NCBI GenBank assembly: GCA_014529385.2
Contig: CM043956.1
Span: 62,759,120-62,823,119, forward strand
Reading direction: 5' to 3'
Source of the DNA: Adiantum capillus-veneris
Lineage: Eukaryota > Streptophyta > Polypodiopsida > Polypodiales > Pteridaceae
DNA: 64,000 bases
Below are positions 1-10,282 of this stretch, in pieces (position 1 is the stretch's first letter; each line of letters opens with the position of its first letter). The translations under genes were made by a program, and so were the position numbers. The notes under the pieces are model-generated. The model saw only the letters and a program-made list of their open reading frames with translations. It did not search any database and had not been told where the DNA came from.

Positions 1-156
1 ACCAGGACATACATCAATGCCCTGCACAATATTCCAGACACCCTTTGACACAAGCACATGTTGCATCATATAAGCCCACATAGGGTAATTGTCCCCATCC
101 AACCTGTCCTCAGTAGCAAACATCTTGAACACATCTGTGTTGTTGTTGTCAGCCAT
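1..156 (-). CDS. CopA gag, N-terminal 52 codons (partial)
   Basis: Minus-strand ATG at 156-154 opens a frame beginning MADNNNTDVFKMF that stays open to the window edge. It matches the start of CopB gag at 42691 codon for codon, apart from one extra Asn and a few substitutions. Gag forms the virus-like particle that packages element RNA. Codon 41 is TGG (Trp); the CopB equivalent is a TAG stop, so this copy preserves the older state. The protein continues outside the window. Confidence 0.8.
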   Translation of the reverse strand, partial: MADNNNTDVFKMFATEDRLDGDNYPMWAYMMQHVLVSKGVWNIVQGIDVCPG

Positions 157-449
157 GGTAAATGTTGCACCTCATTTGAAAACTGCCCAAAAATAGGAGA
201 AGCGGAGCGGGAACAACACATGCTACATAGCACAAACCGTAGAAGACTAAAAGGCACCTGTTATGCAGAAAATGACACTGACAGAATTTCTGCACAAAAT
301 GACAAAATTGCATGTGCAGACCTGCTTGTAGTGGAAACGGAGGCCGAAATGAGCCCAAATAAAAAATATGAGCAGACCGAGCTCTACGAGCTCGCCCGAA
401 ATTTTTGTCGACCTGCGAACGCTCGGCAAAGCCCAGGAGGACACAACCT

Positions 450-461
450 GCTCTGATACCA
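450..461 (-). other. CopA primer-binding site (initiator tRNA-Met type)
   Basis: Minus-strand TGGTATCAGAGC, the classic complement of the 3' end of plant initiator tRNA-Met, lies two bases inside the LTR end. It would prime minus-strand cDNA synthesis. Confidence 0.88.
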
Positions 462-463
462 AT

Positions 464-690
464 TGTTGGAATTAGGGTTGCAGAGAAACGCACATAGCTT
501 GGAGAAGACGAAGGAAACTCAAGGCACACAATAGAGAGTGTATTACTTACTATGCAATGGAAAGAGAGATAGCCCTACATTGATGGGCGTATATACAATG
601 CTCGGGGGGAAAAGCCTCCTAAAGAGGGGGAAAATGCCCCGGCGGTCCTAGTGTGTTCACACACATCACTACCACATGTATATGGTAACA
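464..690 (-). repeat. CopA 5' LTR (227 bp)
   Basis: On the minus strand it starts TGTTACCATATACATG and ends ATTCCAACA, matching the two CopB LTRs (227 and 225 bp) nearly base for base. It has the TG...CA ends of LTR elements. The primer-binding site follows immediately on the minus strand. Confidence 0.9.
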
Positions 691-749
691 AATTCCACTC
701 TTCAATCTCTTGATCATCTGGGACACCTCCCTCCTTTTGGCCAGTGACT

Positions 750-1400
750 CCGTAGCACAATCCCTAAATGGATCTGTTAGTTCTTGATTCTCATTCCAAA
801 CTCCAGTAACCTATTCAGTGTGCACTGGTGTACTGGAATCTGAGTATCCCTCTTTGGAGTCAGACGGTTCCTCTGGCCGGCCAGTCAACTGAACTGGACT
901 CTCTCTAGGATTCCATTCAATGATCGGGAAATTGCTTTTTTTGTTTCTGAGCTTGAGCCTTGTCAAATAACACTGCATTCAAGTCGATTTTAGCTAACGA
1001 AAAAATGTTCATGGCTGCAAGCATCCGTTCAATCTTCTTAACCCCATATTTTTGGCAAAGTTCCTCAAGTCAAAGTGCTTTCTTCCAGCTTTTGGTGTTA
1101 TTTGTCTGGAGCTGGATTCTTCTACTGGTTCCTTGAATGGTTATGATATGATTCACATAATCATGAACAGCTTGCACCTTCCAAAGCCATGGTCGTCCAA
1201 GTAGCATACCATATGCTCCTTGGACATCCAGTACCAGAAAGATAGTTTTGAATTTCTCTTTACCCACCCTAATCTGCATATTCTCAATCATACCAGTTTC
1301 TTGAACAACTCTATGATCAGCCATTCTAACCTTAAAGGGTGTTGGCTTTAAATTAGTGATACCAGGCCTTTGCTAAAGATGTGCCACAAGAATATTCACA
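750..1400 (-). pseudogene. GypG aspartic protease C-terminal half and downstream linker
   Basis: The open minus-strand stretch 1324-1070 contains LGRPWLWKVQAVHDY preceded by a hydrophobic LVLDVQGAYGM segment. This is the usual C-terminal end of Ty3-type proteases (a [IL]LGRPWL motif after the flap). Upstream in the same frame the expected Asp-Ser-Gly active site is not recognisable, so the enzyme is dead or the region is rearranged. After a stop near 1070, a shifted frame continues with coding-like sequence (ELCQKYGVKKIERM) to about 900. Confidence 0.55.
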
Positions 1401-1546
1401 CTGAGGCTACTGAGGCAAAAGCACAAGAACCAGTTATAGTACGGGTAGTCACTTGCAATAAAGGGGTGATTATTGAAGAACTTCCAGACAAGCATGTGAA
1501 ACCAGTCATTCTTGAAACCAGTAAATGGACTCGGTAGAGAGAAGTC

Positions 1547-1636
1547 TGGAAGGCTAAGGGCAGGGAGAAGGTAGTTGATGAATGGTAAGTTTGGAAGGCT
1601 AAGGGCAGGGAGAAGGTAGTTGATGAAAGTGCCCAT
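1547..1636. repeat. 45-bp tandem duplication (two units)
   Basis: Units 1547-1591 and 1592-1636 both begin TGGAAGGCTAAGGGCAGG and are almost identical. 45 bp is a multiple of three, so the duplication keeps frame. It lies just upstream (minus strand) of the protease remnant. Confidence 0.85.
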
Positions 1637-1739
1637 ATTTCCCACAACTATAGCAGTTAAGACTTTACTTTTGGAAATCATCACAACCTCGGCCTCGGCC
1701 AGTACCCCCTTGGTATTGACGAAGGAAATTTGGAATGGC

Positions 1740-1828
1740 GGCCTCTACACCAAAACAAACTCCATTGCGCCACAAGGGAAATGAGATGAGGGCACCACCT
1801 AATCTTGGAAGCGTGGACTAGGACCGCT

Positions 1829-1866
<38 letters not shown>

Positions 1867-3163
1867 ATCACTATGAATGAAGCATTAACCTTAGTGTGTG
1901 TGCAAGGAATGGATAACTTCAAGCACTCCCAACACAAATAGCATGTAGATTACTAAACAACAACTCAAGAATTAGCCAAAATCACATCAAGCACTCTCAC
2001 ACACACATAAAAGATCTCTATTAATTAACATAAGTAAGAGGAGGGGAGGTTACTAGCATAAAACAATTTGCACTCTAGAATGTGCAAGAATCGAGTGAAT
2101 GAATGAGCTTTATGGGCTCATGATGAGTGATACAAAGACTCAATGGGGCTGAGGGAGACTTGAAATTACAAAGGGGGGGGGGGCTCTTTATATAGGAAAG
2201 AGAGTGATTAGGAGTGAGGTTAAGATCCAAGTGCAATTTGTACAAATGAAGCTTGATTAGGGACATTCCACCAATGAAGAAGCTCCTTCCAAGTGATTTG
2301 TTGACCAATTTGCAACTAATTGGCTCCATCATCACTTGTGTTGTCTTCACTCCTTCCTCCATAGCTTGAGTCCAAGAGCTTCCTTATTTTAAAATGTAAA
2401 GAATCTACATAAAATCAAAGCATATCTAGTAATAATAGAAAGGGGTTGAATGAGAACTTATGAATTACAACAAGATTAAGCATGAATTGAGAGGTGATTA
2501 GAAGAGAAATTTGTGATGGTTTTTTGAGCTTGAGAGAGAGGAGGAAGGAGGGGAGGGTGAGAAGACTAATGGCTTATTTTTAGAGAAGGACTCAATGTGG
2601 AAAAGGAAGGGTGTGTGTGTAAAGGTAGAGGGGGTGGTCTCCACCACAATTGAAAAAACTGGCGTTCGCCATTTTGGCCATATCTCCTAGACCGTAGATG
2701 CAAAAATTATAAAAAAAATATGGTCAGAATCTCCAGCTCGTCAGCTACAACTTTGATGAAGACAACTTTTCTTGGATCGGAGTGGAAGTATTTTTTAAAA
2801 ATCCAACAAAATCATGTCTCTGTTTCCTTCCTTTACCAAGTCTTCCACCTGGGTCCCATCTGTTTGAATCATCATATGGCTCCAAAGCCATGATGATATG
2901 AGCCACTCATGATCCTTGAATCATGGGTGCATGGCTCCACAACCACATCATCTCTTTTATTTTCACATTTACATATTTTCCCTTCCCTTAACCACTAGGT
3001 TCTCCCTTTCACCTCCGGTGAACTAGTCAAGGAAAAATTCCCATCAAATCATTTTTTGAATTTTTCCAAGAGGTTGTTCTCACTCTTTCTTTTATTGTAA
3101 ACCTCTAGAAGCAAGGAAAACCAACAAAATATAGTAAACAAAAATTTGTGATAGGCTCGGATC
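1740..3163. other. unassigned DNA splitting GypG
   Basis: This stretch separates GypG gag from its protease. It has no convincing ORF. It holds an (AG)15 microsatellite (1835-1864), an 11-G run (2173-2183) and an A/T-rich segment. At its right edge the minus strand reads GATCCGAGCCTATC (about 3164-3151), which resembles a weakened tRNA-Met primer-binding site followed by an LTR-element leader. It may be part of another retroelement, but no paired LTRs were found. Confidence 0.35.
1835..1864. repeat. (AG)n microsatellite
   Basis: Fifteen uninterrupted AG units. Confidence 0.97.
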
Positions 3164-4590
3164 AGTATCTACCGTGCCCAATACCAGTCCCACTGGTACT
3201 TGAATTTTCCTCTTTAGGTCCATTGGTTGTCTCTACCTTAGCTGATTCGGCATTTGTAAATGCAATTAGAGAGAGATCCTTACCTTTCTTGAAATGGTGG
3301 ATTTGAATGCCACAGTTATTCCACAGATGGCCATATGCTTTGGAGTACGTGCATTGTGGGCATTCGTTGGAAACATGATCTCTGGATTTGCATTTGGAGC
3401 ACCAGGTTTCCATCTTCTGACTAGTGGTCTGGTCTAGCTGATTTCAGCGATCTGCTTGGCCATTTCGTTGATTTTTTGGGACCAAGACCCTTTCTTAGCC
3501 TTGTCCTTGCTCTTTTCATCTGAATTACTATCAAAAGTGCTGGAAGTCTCATTGGAGTTGAAATTCTCCGTAGAAGAGATGTTACTGCTAGACCTCTACT
3601 TCTTATGGCTTTGCTCCTTCTTGGCTTGCTGCTCGAGCTTCAGAGCTCTCTACACCAAGTCATTAAACTTCTTTGGGGGACCTCTTACTCTCTCAGCTTC
3701 TTGCTACAAAATCCATTCAGAAACCATGCACGCATTCTTTTTTCTGAAGGTGGTTCTTGCAGCTACCTGGTCAACTCTTTGATCTTTCCCACATAGCTTC
3801 TTACACACAATTTTCCTTGCCTAATCTTGTCCAGCTCACAAAAATGTCTTCATCTCCTTTCTTGTCTAAGTACTCAAGTCTAAAAGCCTTGATCAATTTA
3901 TTGTAAGACCTGAGTTGGCAAGTTGGATAGTGGTAATACCATTACCGCATCCTTCAGTGTTTGAGGAAAATACTCTCCCTAGTCATCTTCATCAATATGC
4001 TTTAATTCAGCACATTGCTCAAAGGCTTGAATGTGGACATCAAAATTGTCTTTTTCCGTCTTTGAAAATTGGAAAAGAGATCTTCAAAGAAGCAGCGTAA
4101 TCATTCATGTCTGTATCATCTGTGGTTCCTCTAGTCTTGGTAGCCTAACTGCGTCTGGATGACTTCCTGTAATGATCAGTGTCGGCATTCCAGTGACCTT
4201 CCTTTTCAGTTTCAGTCTCGGTCTCTACCTTGGCCTTCTTGCTTATACTATGATGACTGCCTTTGCTACCCTTGGCCTCAGCTGTCTTGTGTGTGGACGT
4301 AGAACCTTGACCATTACTCTACTCCTACTGAGCCTCAGTCTCACTCTCGAGGTCCCTCTCAGTATCAGACTCTTCTGTTGACACTTCTGGAATAGGGTCG
4401 ACTCGTGTGGAATCAGTCGAAATCGGGTTGATGATTTTTGACCACGACTGACTCTGGGCAGCATGTTTGTAGCTAAGAATTCTAACTGGGAGACAGAGCT
4501 CGCTGGTCTAAGAGCAATCAGCTCTAGCCATTGTGATTGCCAAAATGGAATGAGAGGTGGCCTCTTCAGCCATCTATTCCAGTGTTAGAG
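3162..4590 (-). pseudogene. GypG gag (Ty3-type), frameshifted
   Basis: Minus-strand reading begins MAEEATSHSILAITMARADC near 4573, passes a Glu/Ser/Thr/Lys-rich region, then a gag core (around 4060-3500) with phrases such as DVHIQAFEQCAELKHIDEDD and WFLNGFCSKKLRE. It ends with a zinc knuckle, CSKCKSRDHVSNEC (C-x2-C-x4-H-x4-C), at about 3404-3363. A glycine-rich tail follows to a stop at 3162. Several frameshifts and stops break it. The knuckle is the clearest evidence; the gag core is recognised by pattern only. Confidence 0.6.
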
Positions 4591-4599
4591 TTCAGAGCT

Positions 4600-5049
4600 A
4601 TTGATTATCTAGGCAATGAAATTAGTGAGGTTTGAAATTAAGTACTTGACTGAAATAGAGAACTAAACTGGAATAATGTAGTAAAATGGAAGACACAAAC
4701 TGGAAGATTGGGAATGGTATTTTAGATTCAAATCAATAGTACAAAGATAATCAGTACAGTGTACAACAGGCTTAAGCTTAGATGAAGTCTGAGGACTGAT
4801 TACAGGAGTAAGTGGTTACAGAGTTGAAAGCCAAAAGCTTATGAAGCTAAAAGTCTAGAAGCAAAAGCTCGCAAGCCAAAAGTCCAAATAGCCCCAGACA
4901 CAATGTAGTGGCTCCTATTTATAGGCTTGCAGAGTTACTACAGTAACTGCTGTAATTATTGCCAATGTAGTTGTTCCCGTTGGTCAGCCTTCTAAGGAGC
5001 AGTTCCCGCCTATTGGGACTGTCCTCGCCTTCTACACTAATCTCCATTC
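4600..5049. other. spacer with no recognised feature
   Basis: A/T-rich sequence upstream (minus strand) of GypG gag. It could be GypG leader or LTR, but no repeat partner or primer-binding site was found. Confidence 0.3.
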
Positions 5050-5705
5050 CATCATAGAGAGCCACAAGGTCCACCCCTTGTGCAATGTATGCTCTATGGA
5101 AGCATAAAGAGACATAAGGTCCACCAATTGTCCCAAGTTATGCTCCATTCAAGCATAGAAAGCCACAAGGTTCACCATTTGTCCAAAGTGTGCTCAATTG
5201 AATCATAAAGAGCCTTAATGTCCCAACATATACTCCCTTCAAGCATAGATATTCTCCATTCAAGCATAGATAGCCACAAGGTCTACCAATTGTCCAAGCT
5301 AAGTCAGGTTTTGAGCTGCATAGTCCACCACTTGTCCAATATATGCTCTTTTGAAGCATAGAGAGCCATAAGGTCCACCAATTGTCCATGCTATGCTCCA
5401 TTCAAGCATAGATAGCCACAAGTTTCACCACTTGTCCAAACTATACTCTATTGAATCATAGAGACCCATAAGGTCCACCACTTGTCCAAGCTATGCTCCA
5501 TTCAGGCATAGAGATCCATAAGGTCCACCACTTGTCAAAGCTAAGCTCCATTTAAGCATAGACCACACTTGTCCAAGCTAAGCTCCATTGAAGCATAGAG
5601 TGTCATAACGTTCACTACTTGTAGTACAAGCTAGGCTCCATTGAAGCATAGAGTGCCATAAGGTTCACCACTTGTTCAAACTAAGATCCATTGAAGCATA
5701 TCTTC
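5050..5705. repeat. degenerate minisatellite, ~50 bp period
   Basis: About a dozen imperfect units built on AAGGTCCACCACTTGTCC plus a variant of GCTCCATTGAAGCATAGAG. The AGGTCCACC-like core recurs at about 5068, 5117, 5167, 5277, 5323, 5371, 5421, 5471, 5521, 5610 and 5661, mostly about 50 bp apart. It has no persistent reading frame. Confidence 0.9.
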
Positions 5706-5880
5706 AATATATCATCTTTAGTATCAATGAATCATTGCTCTCAAGCTCCACTATATGCCCAACCACAAGTATCATGGATTATTTGGTCTCAAGCTCCACC
5801 ACTTCTCCAACCTAAAGTATCATGGATTATTTGGTCACAATTTCCACGATTTGTCTAACCTATAGTCCATTGTAATACAT
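5706..5880. repeat. second short degenerate tandem repeat
   Basis: Units containing AGTATCATGGATTATTTGGTC followed by AAGCTCCACCA recur roughly every 57 bp, directly next to the previous array. It is probably a derivative or neighbour of that minisatellite. Confidence 0.6.
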
Positions 5881-6011
5881 ATATTGTGGTTTTAAGCTGC
5901 AACTTTTTTAACATTCTTTTGTATGTAATTTTGATATAATTTCTCTTTGATTTTGCATTTAACAATTTTATCGTTGTCATTTTTAGCATGGACTTCTAGT
6001 CTGGGGAGAAA

Positions 6012-6483
6012 GTGCACATGATATTTGACAACAAAATTGTTGGTGTTGGTTGTGTCTATAGAACCAATGAAGATTCCACTTGTGGTGGTATAAAGATAGA
6101 CCAAGGATATGTATCCATACTCGTGGAGGAATGCTTGAAGGATGTGGTCCTTCCTTTTCCTACAATGGATACTACTTCCCTCCAAGGCTCACTTTGGAGT
6201 GTCATTCTATGTCCAAAGCTTAATTCGAAGCTACAATGGTGATGAGGAAGAGGATCATGTGGATGCACAAGCTACAAATGTAGTACCAATAACAAACCCA
6301 AAGTTTGTAACATCGATACAAGAGTCTTGGAAAAATCAGAGGGCTCTTTTAAAGGATGAGACAATGATGCATATTGTCAATAAAGGAACCATTTTAGATG
6401 TATTTTCATATGATTATGTCAACTTCCAGGAACTTGATCTTGATTGTGTGGGTAACCATCGAAAGAGCAAATGCAAGCAATGA
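6012..6483 (+). pseudogene. upstream coding remnant, possibly DUF8039-like transposon-associated domain
   Basis: The frame at 6012-6242 reads DNKIVGVGCVYRTNEDSTC followed by LVEECLKDVVLPFPT. The pattern (a small turn, then a short strand ending in LPFP and a stretch before W) resembles the DUF8039-type domain I associate with plant transposon proteins. The match is loose. A second frame at 6142-6483 continues with DEEEDHVDAQATNVVPIT and an acidic stretch. Together they may be the 5' part of the broken gene that continues at 6520, or a separate remnant. No start can be chosen with confidence. Confidence 0.35.
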
Positions 6484-6519
6484 GAATTTTGTTAAAATGT
6501 GTAGCATTACGTTACTGAA

Positions 6520-8200
6520 ATGGCCTATCAAATAGACAACAATGTAGGATGGGAGACCATTGCAATGCTTTGTATTAATGGAATGCATATTGGATGTGAA
6601 GATGTATCTTTCAATGAAGATAACTCTCAAAAAGTTCATGAGGGTAGTGCAGTTCAGTACTCAAGGTACACTTTCATCAATAGGATGCAAAAAGAAAAAA
6701 AACCACCAGCTTCTAGGTTTTATCTATCAACTAAATCAATTCAAAGGGTTTCACGTATTGATTGTTGTGCACAAAAATGTTGTCAGTATGCAAATTGTGA
6801 CATGGTGCTAAGGGTGCAAAAAGAATATTGGGGAGAATCTCAAAAGGCTCAAAAAAATCATGTATATGAAGTCCTCTCAATATGCTATCAAAAAGATGAG
6901 AAGGTGTGGTGCCAGTTTAAGATAAATGGGACTATTTTTTGCTATAGGGCATGGTATGAGCTACATGAAATACCAAAGACATCATTTTACCACTACAAGG
7001 AAAGGTTTGAAAATGGTGTGCGTCAATATGTGCATAGAAACACATGTAGACTGAGAGGAGGACTTCAATATACTAGCTTAGAAAGAGCATTGCTTAATGA
7101 ATTTATGGATAACAAATTTGAGAAGGATGGCTCAAGGGAGAGACTCAACTAGTAATTCCATCAACATACAAACAAGTGGATATTTTAAGTGAAATCAATA
7201 CAACACTTGAACAAATGGGATATGAGAAGAATTTTTCTCGGTCTTCTTTTGGTAGAATTTGGAACAAAGAGTATCCATGTCACCACAAGTGAATTCCCTA
7301 AGTGCATTATTTGTACTTCAATCAAAGCAAGACTAGAAGCCAAACCTAACCTTGAAGAAAGAGCTCTCCTCTTGAGAGAGAAAGAAGTTCACATGGCACA
7401 ACATAAGAGTTGCAAAAGGCTATATTATGCATGGTTAACATTTTTAGAAACTCAACCAAATAAATATGTATGCATAATTCATGATAAGATGGATCAAAAG
7501 AAGATACTGATTCCTAGACTACACGTTGTTCCGAAGGGTGGATTCAAGTTACAATATGCAGGTGACAGTAATTGGCATGATCACTCGTGAACATGGGGAA
7601 GGTCATTATGAACACTTTGTGTTAAATGGTTTATGGCCAGTTGATCCAAACCTTACATTTGGCTCAATTGCTAATTGTTTACACAACTTAGAAAGGACGA
7701 ATAAGCATCCACTTGGTGATCTAGTAACAAATGGGCTTCCAAGGAACACTATTTCACTACTACATGCTTTGGACACAAGGGATGCTTTAGACTACCACAA
7801 CATGAGTGACGACAAAGAGCCCATTGTTCAATCACTTGAAATTACAAAAGAGAACTTGCGACAACATTTTACAAGTTTCCAAAGAACCTATTGCTACAAC
7901 TTGACAATTGTGTTGGGGAGAATAAAAACCAATGATTATTTTCTTATTTTCCATTGTTTGTTCCAGAGGGGTTTTAAAAACCATCCAGCTAGGATTTTTA
8001 ATGATTGGACATACACATGAGTACATAGATGCTATGTTTAGTAGGTTTTCAAAGAAGTTGAGAGATACACAAACCTATACTTTGCCACATTTGATGGATA
8101 TATTAAGAACCATTTCATCTTCGGTTCCAGCGCCATTCTATATTGAAAAAGAGCCTACATCACCAAAATATAGAAAGCTTTTGATTCAATATTGGGCACT
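6520..8200 (+). pseudogene. DUF7869-like transposase-related gene, part 1 (interrupted at 8200)
   Basis: Four pieces in shifting frames give one ordered protein. A Cys-rich N-terminus (CCAQKCCQYANCDM, about 6760-6800) is followed by a helix-turn-helix-like segment (KTSFYHYKERF, about 6980). Next come SRSSFGRIWNKEYP (about 7225-7275) and FPKCIICTSIKARLE (about 7295-7335). KMDQKK (about 7486-7503) follows, then LDNCVGENKN (about 7900-7930), and finally GHTHEYIDAMFSRFSKKL (about 8005-8058). The last two are the signature motifs of DUF7869 proteins, which I regard as RNase-H-fold, transposase-derived; that function is inference. Frameshifts near 7145, 7285, 7565 and 7935 disable it. SmallI breaks it at 8200, and the frame resumes at 10020. 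Confidence 0.72.
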
Positions 8201-8269
8201 TGTTGGGGCCTTGCAGCTATGGTGGGTCGAGTCGTAAGGGTGCCATGGCAACGGAGAGAGCGGCAGAAA

Positions 8270-8300
<31 letters not shown>

Positions 8301-8461
8301 GAGACTTTGACGCAATAGAAAAAGCAACGCTATGCTTAATTTAATTAACCTTTTACATATATAGGGAAAACTTGCCATGCAAAAGACTCCACTAAATTAA
8401 GTCTACCTGCATGCTATAGAGATGTTCCCACACGGGCGCCAAATGGGCTTGAAACCTAACA
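8201..8461 (-). repeat. SmallI 3' LTR (left copy)
   Basis: Matches 9728-10017 along its length, including GCAACGCTATGCTTAATTT and TTACATATATAGGG segments. It contains a (GA)n tract at 8271-8304 interrupted by one T. Confidence 0.82.
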
Positions 8462-9126
8462 ATCCCCCCCCAAGCCCAAAACTATACTGACCATTCTGAA
8501 GACACAGAGTTTTAGGTTTACTCTTAATCATGAGTTTGTGGTATACTCATAAACCATGAGTTTTAGGTGTGCTCACAGCCAAGTATTTTTGGTACACCCA
8601 TAACCTGGAGCTATGGCAATGAACCCCCCCTCGAACAAATAGGGTGTAGGTCAAATTAGCTACTAACAGATGGAGTTTTTGGTTTACTTCCAAACCTTGG
8701 GTTTTGGGTTACCCAAAAACCTCATGAGAATTGGTTTACAAAAAAGAGGACTTGAATAAAAAACCGACATTTTTTGGGAGGTCTTACCACTTTATATGTG
8801 TGGCAGTGTCTTTAACCCTTACCATATTTGACGGGGCAGTAACTAACAATTGACAATCTAAAACAATACTTTTGGTAGAAAAATGTATAATTGTGTTGAC
8901 AATCAACAAAACTGAAAACAAACTTATGACACTGAATTGGTTAAAAAACAGCTTCAAGCCTATTGCTCAAAGAGCTTCCATATTCATATGTCATATCATT
9001 GATGCTAACTTTCACACACTGATCAAGCAGGTAGCCATGGAGCTAGGCTACATTGAGCTTGACTCCAAAACTTTTGTGCCTAATGTCGACATCACAAACC
9101 AAATCTTGTGTCTCCGTGGTTGTGAT

Positions 9127-9304
9127 CTTATACTGAGAATGGGTCTATGAACCACGTACCACATTATAAATTCACCAAAGCTTTGTAGAAACGGATGTTG
9201 CCAAGAACAACCATTTGATACTGAGAATGGGTCTTTGAACCGCATACCACATTATAAATTCACCAAAGTTTTGTAGAAACGGATGTTGTCGAGAACAGCT
9301 ATCT
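9127..9304. repeat. 88-bp tandem duplication inside SmallI
   Basis: ATACTGAGAATGGGTCT begins units at about 9130 and 9218. The two copies differ at only a few positions and both include CACATTATAAATTCACCAAAG. Confidence 0.9.
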
Positions 9305-9727
9305 GGTATATAGTTTTTGAATATAAAAAAAGAACATTTATTTGCTTATGCATTCAATCCAAATGTACCACGCGGCACACATTGTTGGCTTTGAAGGTGA
9401 GAAGAATCTCTTCCATAGGGATGGCCAAGAGAAGAACACTGCAAACATGCTCAAAATAAACCTTGTGTATGTAAAAGAAACCCAAAAAAAAAATTGATGG
9501 CAAACTTATTGCAAACGACAGCACCGATGGTGTTTTTGCTTCAAAGCAACCAATATTGGCTGAGCAAGGAGATGCTTTAGTGTTGAAAATTCATTACCAT
9601 GCCAAGGAAAATTGTTTGAGGTGATTGTGAGAAAATCCATGCAGGCCAATAAATCTTTACTCTCCTTCACAAGCGGCTACTCTCGTGAAGCTTTTTGAGC
9701 ACAAGCCTTCAAGGCTCGGATAACAAT

Positions 9728-9800
9728 TGTTAGGACCTCACAGTTATGGTGGGTGGAGTCGTAGGGGAGCCATGGAAAGGGAGAGAGTGGTAGCAGAGAG

Positions 9801-9861
<61 letters not shown>

Positions 9862-10017
9862 CGACACAATAGGAAAAGCAACACTATGCTTAATTTGAGT
9901 AAAAACCTTTTACATATATAGGGCAATCTTGCCATGCAAAAGACTCCACTAAACTGAGTCTGCATGCATGCTATAGAGATGTTCCCACACAGGCACCAAA
10001 TGGGCTTGAAACCTAAC
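9728..10017 (-). repeat. SmallI 5' LTR (right copy)
   Basis: Partner of 8201-8461. It is longer mainly because its (GA)n tract (9803-9858) has expanded to about 28 units. The minus-strand start lacks the first canonical base (T to A change at 10018). Confidence 0.82.
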
Positions 10018-10019
10018 TG

Positions 10020-10282
10020 GCACCTTGTGCTAGAAAGAGTGTTATGATTGATACTCAAGCTTACACTAATTGTTGGGAGGGTTTTTGGGCTATAAACTAA
10101 AAGGGCCCGCATGTCTGGGAAAATGTTCATGCAATTGTTTGGTCTTGGAGACCAAACAAACAAGGGACATTTTTTAGAATTAAGATTCTTGAAAGGCATG
10201 ATCTAAAATTTAAAGTAGGGCTGACCCGTGCACATCAACCATGTTTGAATCAAAGGCTTCATATGGCCTCAAATGAGGAATA
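10020..10282 (+). pseudogene. DUF7869-like gene, part 2 (downstream of the insertion)
   Basis: Removing SmallI and one copy of its target site makes the codon TGG GCA before the insertion continue directly as CCT TGT GCT AGA after it. The same frame then runs to a TAG at about 10282 with one internal stop, including VWENVHAIVWSWRPN and FFRIKILERHDLKF. An open stretch of this length in exactly the frame predicted by the insertion supports it being the gene's 3' part. I do not recognise motifs in this tail. Confidence 0.5.

Larger units (their letters stand above)
1..690 (-). mobile_element. CopA: 5' end of an antisense Ty1/Copia retrotransposon, cut by the window edge
   Basis: On the minus strand the order is LTR (690-464), primer-binding site (461-450), untranslated leader and the start of gag running off at base 1. 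The LTR and gag start are close relatives of CopB at 42115-47251, which fixes identity and orientation. Protease, integrase and reverse transcriptase would lie to the left of the window. Bases from 691 onward belong to other DNA, so the insertion edge is at 690/691. Confidence 0.88.
691..4590 (-). mobile_element. GypG: decayed antisense Ty3-type gag-protease remnant
   Basis: Read on the minus strand, gag (about 4590-3162) comes first, then a protease-like segment (about 1400-1070), then a short lysine/glutamine-rich continuation to about 750. Gag before protease fits an LTR retrotransposon. Reverse transcriptase is missing: the fragment is cut off by CopA at 690. About 1.4 kb of unrelated DNA (1740-3163) separates the two coding parts. 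No LTRs could be assigned. Confidence 0.6.
8201..10019 (-). mobile_element. SmallI: small non-autonomous antisense LTR element inside the DUF7869-like gene
   Basis: Two similar LTRs (8201-8461 and 9728-10017) flank about 1.27 kb. On the minus strand the 5' LTR is the right one. A weakened tRNA-Met primer-binding site (ATTGTTATCCGAGCC) lies at 9727-9713, and a polypurine tract (eight G) at 8471-8464 adjoins the left LTR. Flanking bases are GCACT on the left and GCACC on the right, a probable 5-bp target duplication with one change. The interior has no gag or pol motifs, so transposition would need enzymes from another element. Confidence 0.8.

Noticed and set aside
149-529. 126-codon minus-strand ORF overlapping CopA, and the 42424-42690 part of the matching CopB reading
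   Set aside because: It reads leader and LTR sequence upstream of the gag ATG. The CopB equivalent shows the same non-coding leader, so it is not a gene.
5138-5401. Possible CRISPR-like array or repeat protein from the ~50-bp units
   Set aside because: Units are degenerate and adjacent, without unique spacers; the context is plant retroelement DNA and no frame is maintained.
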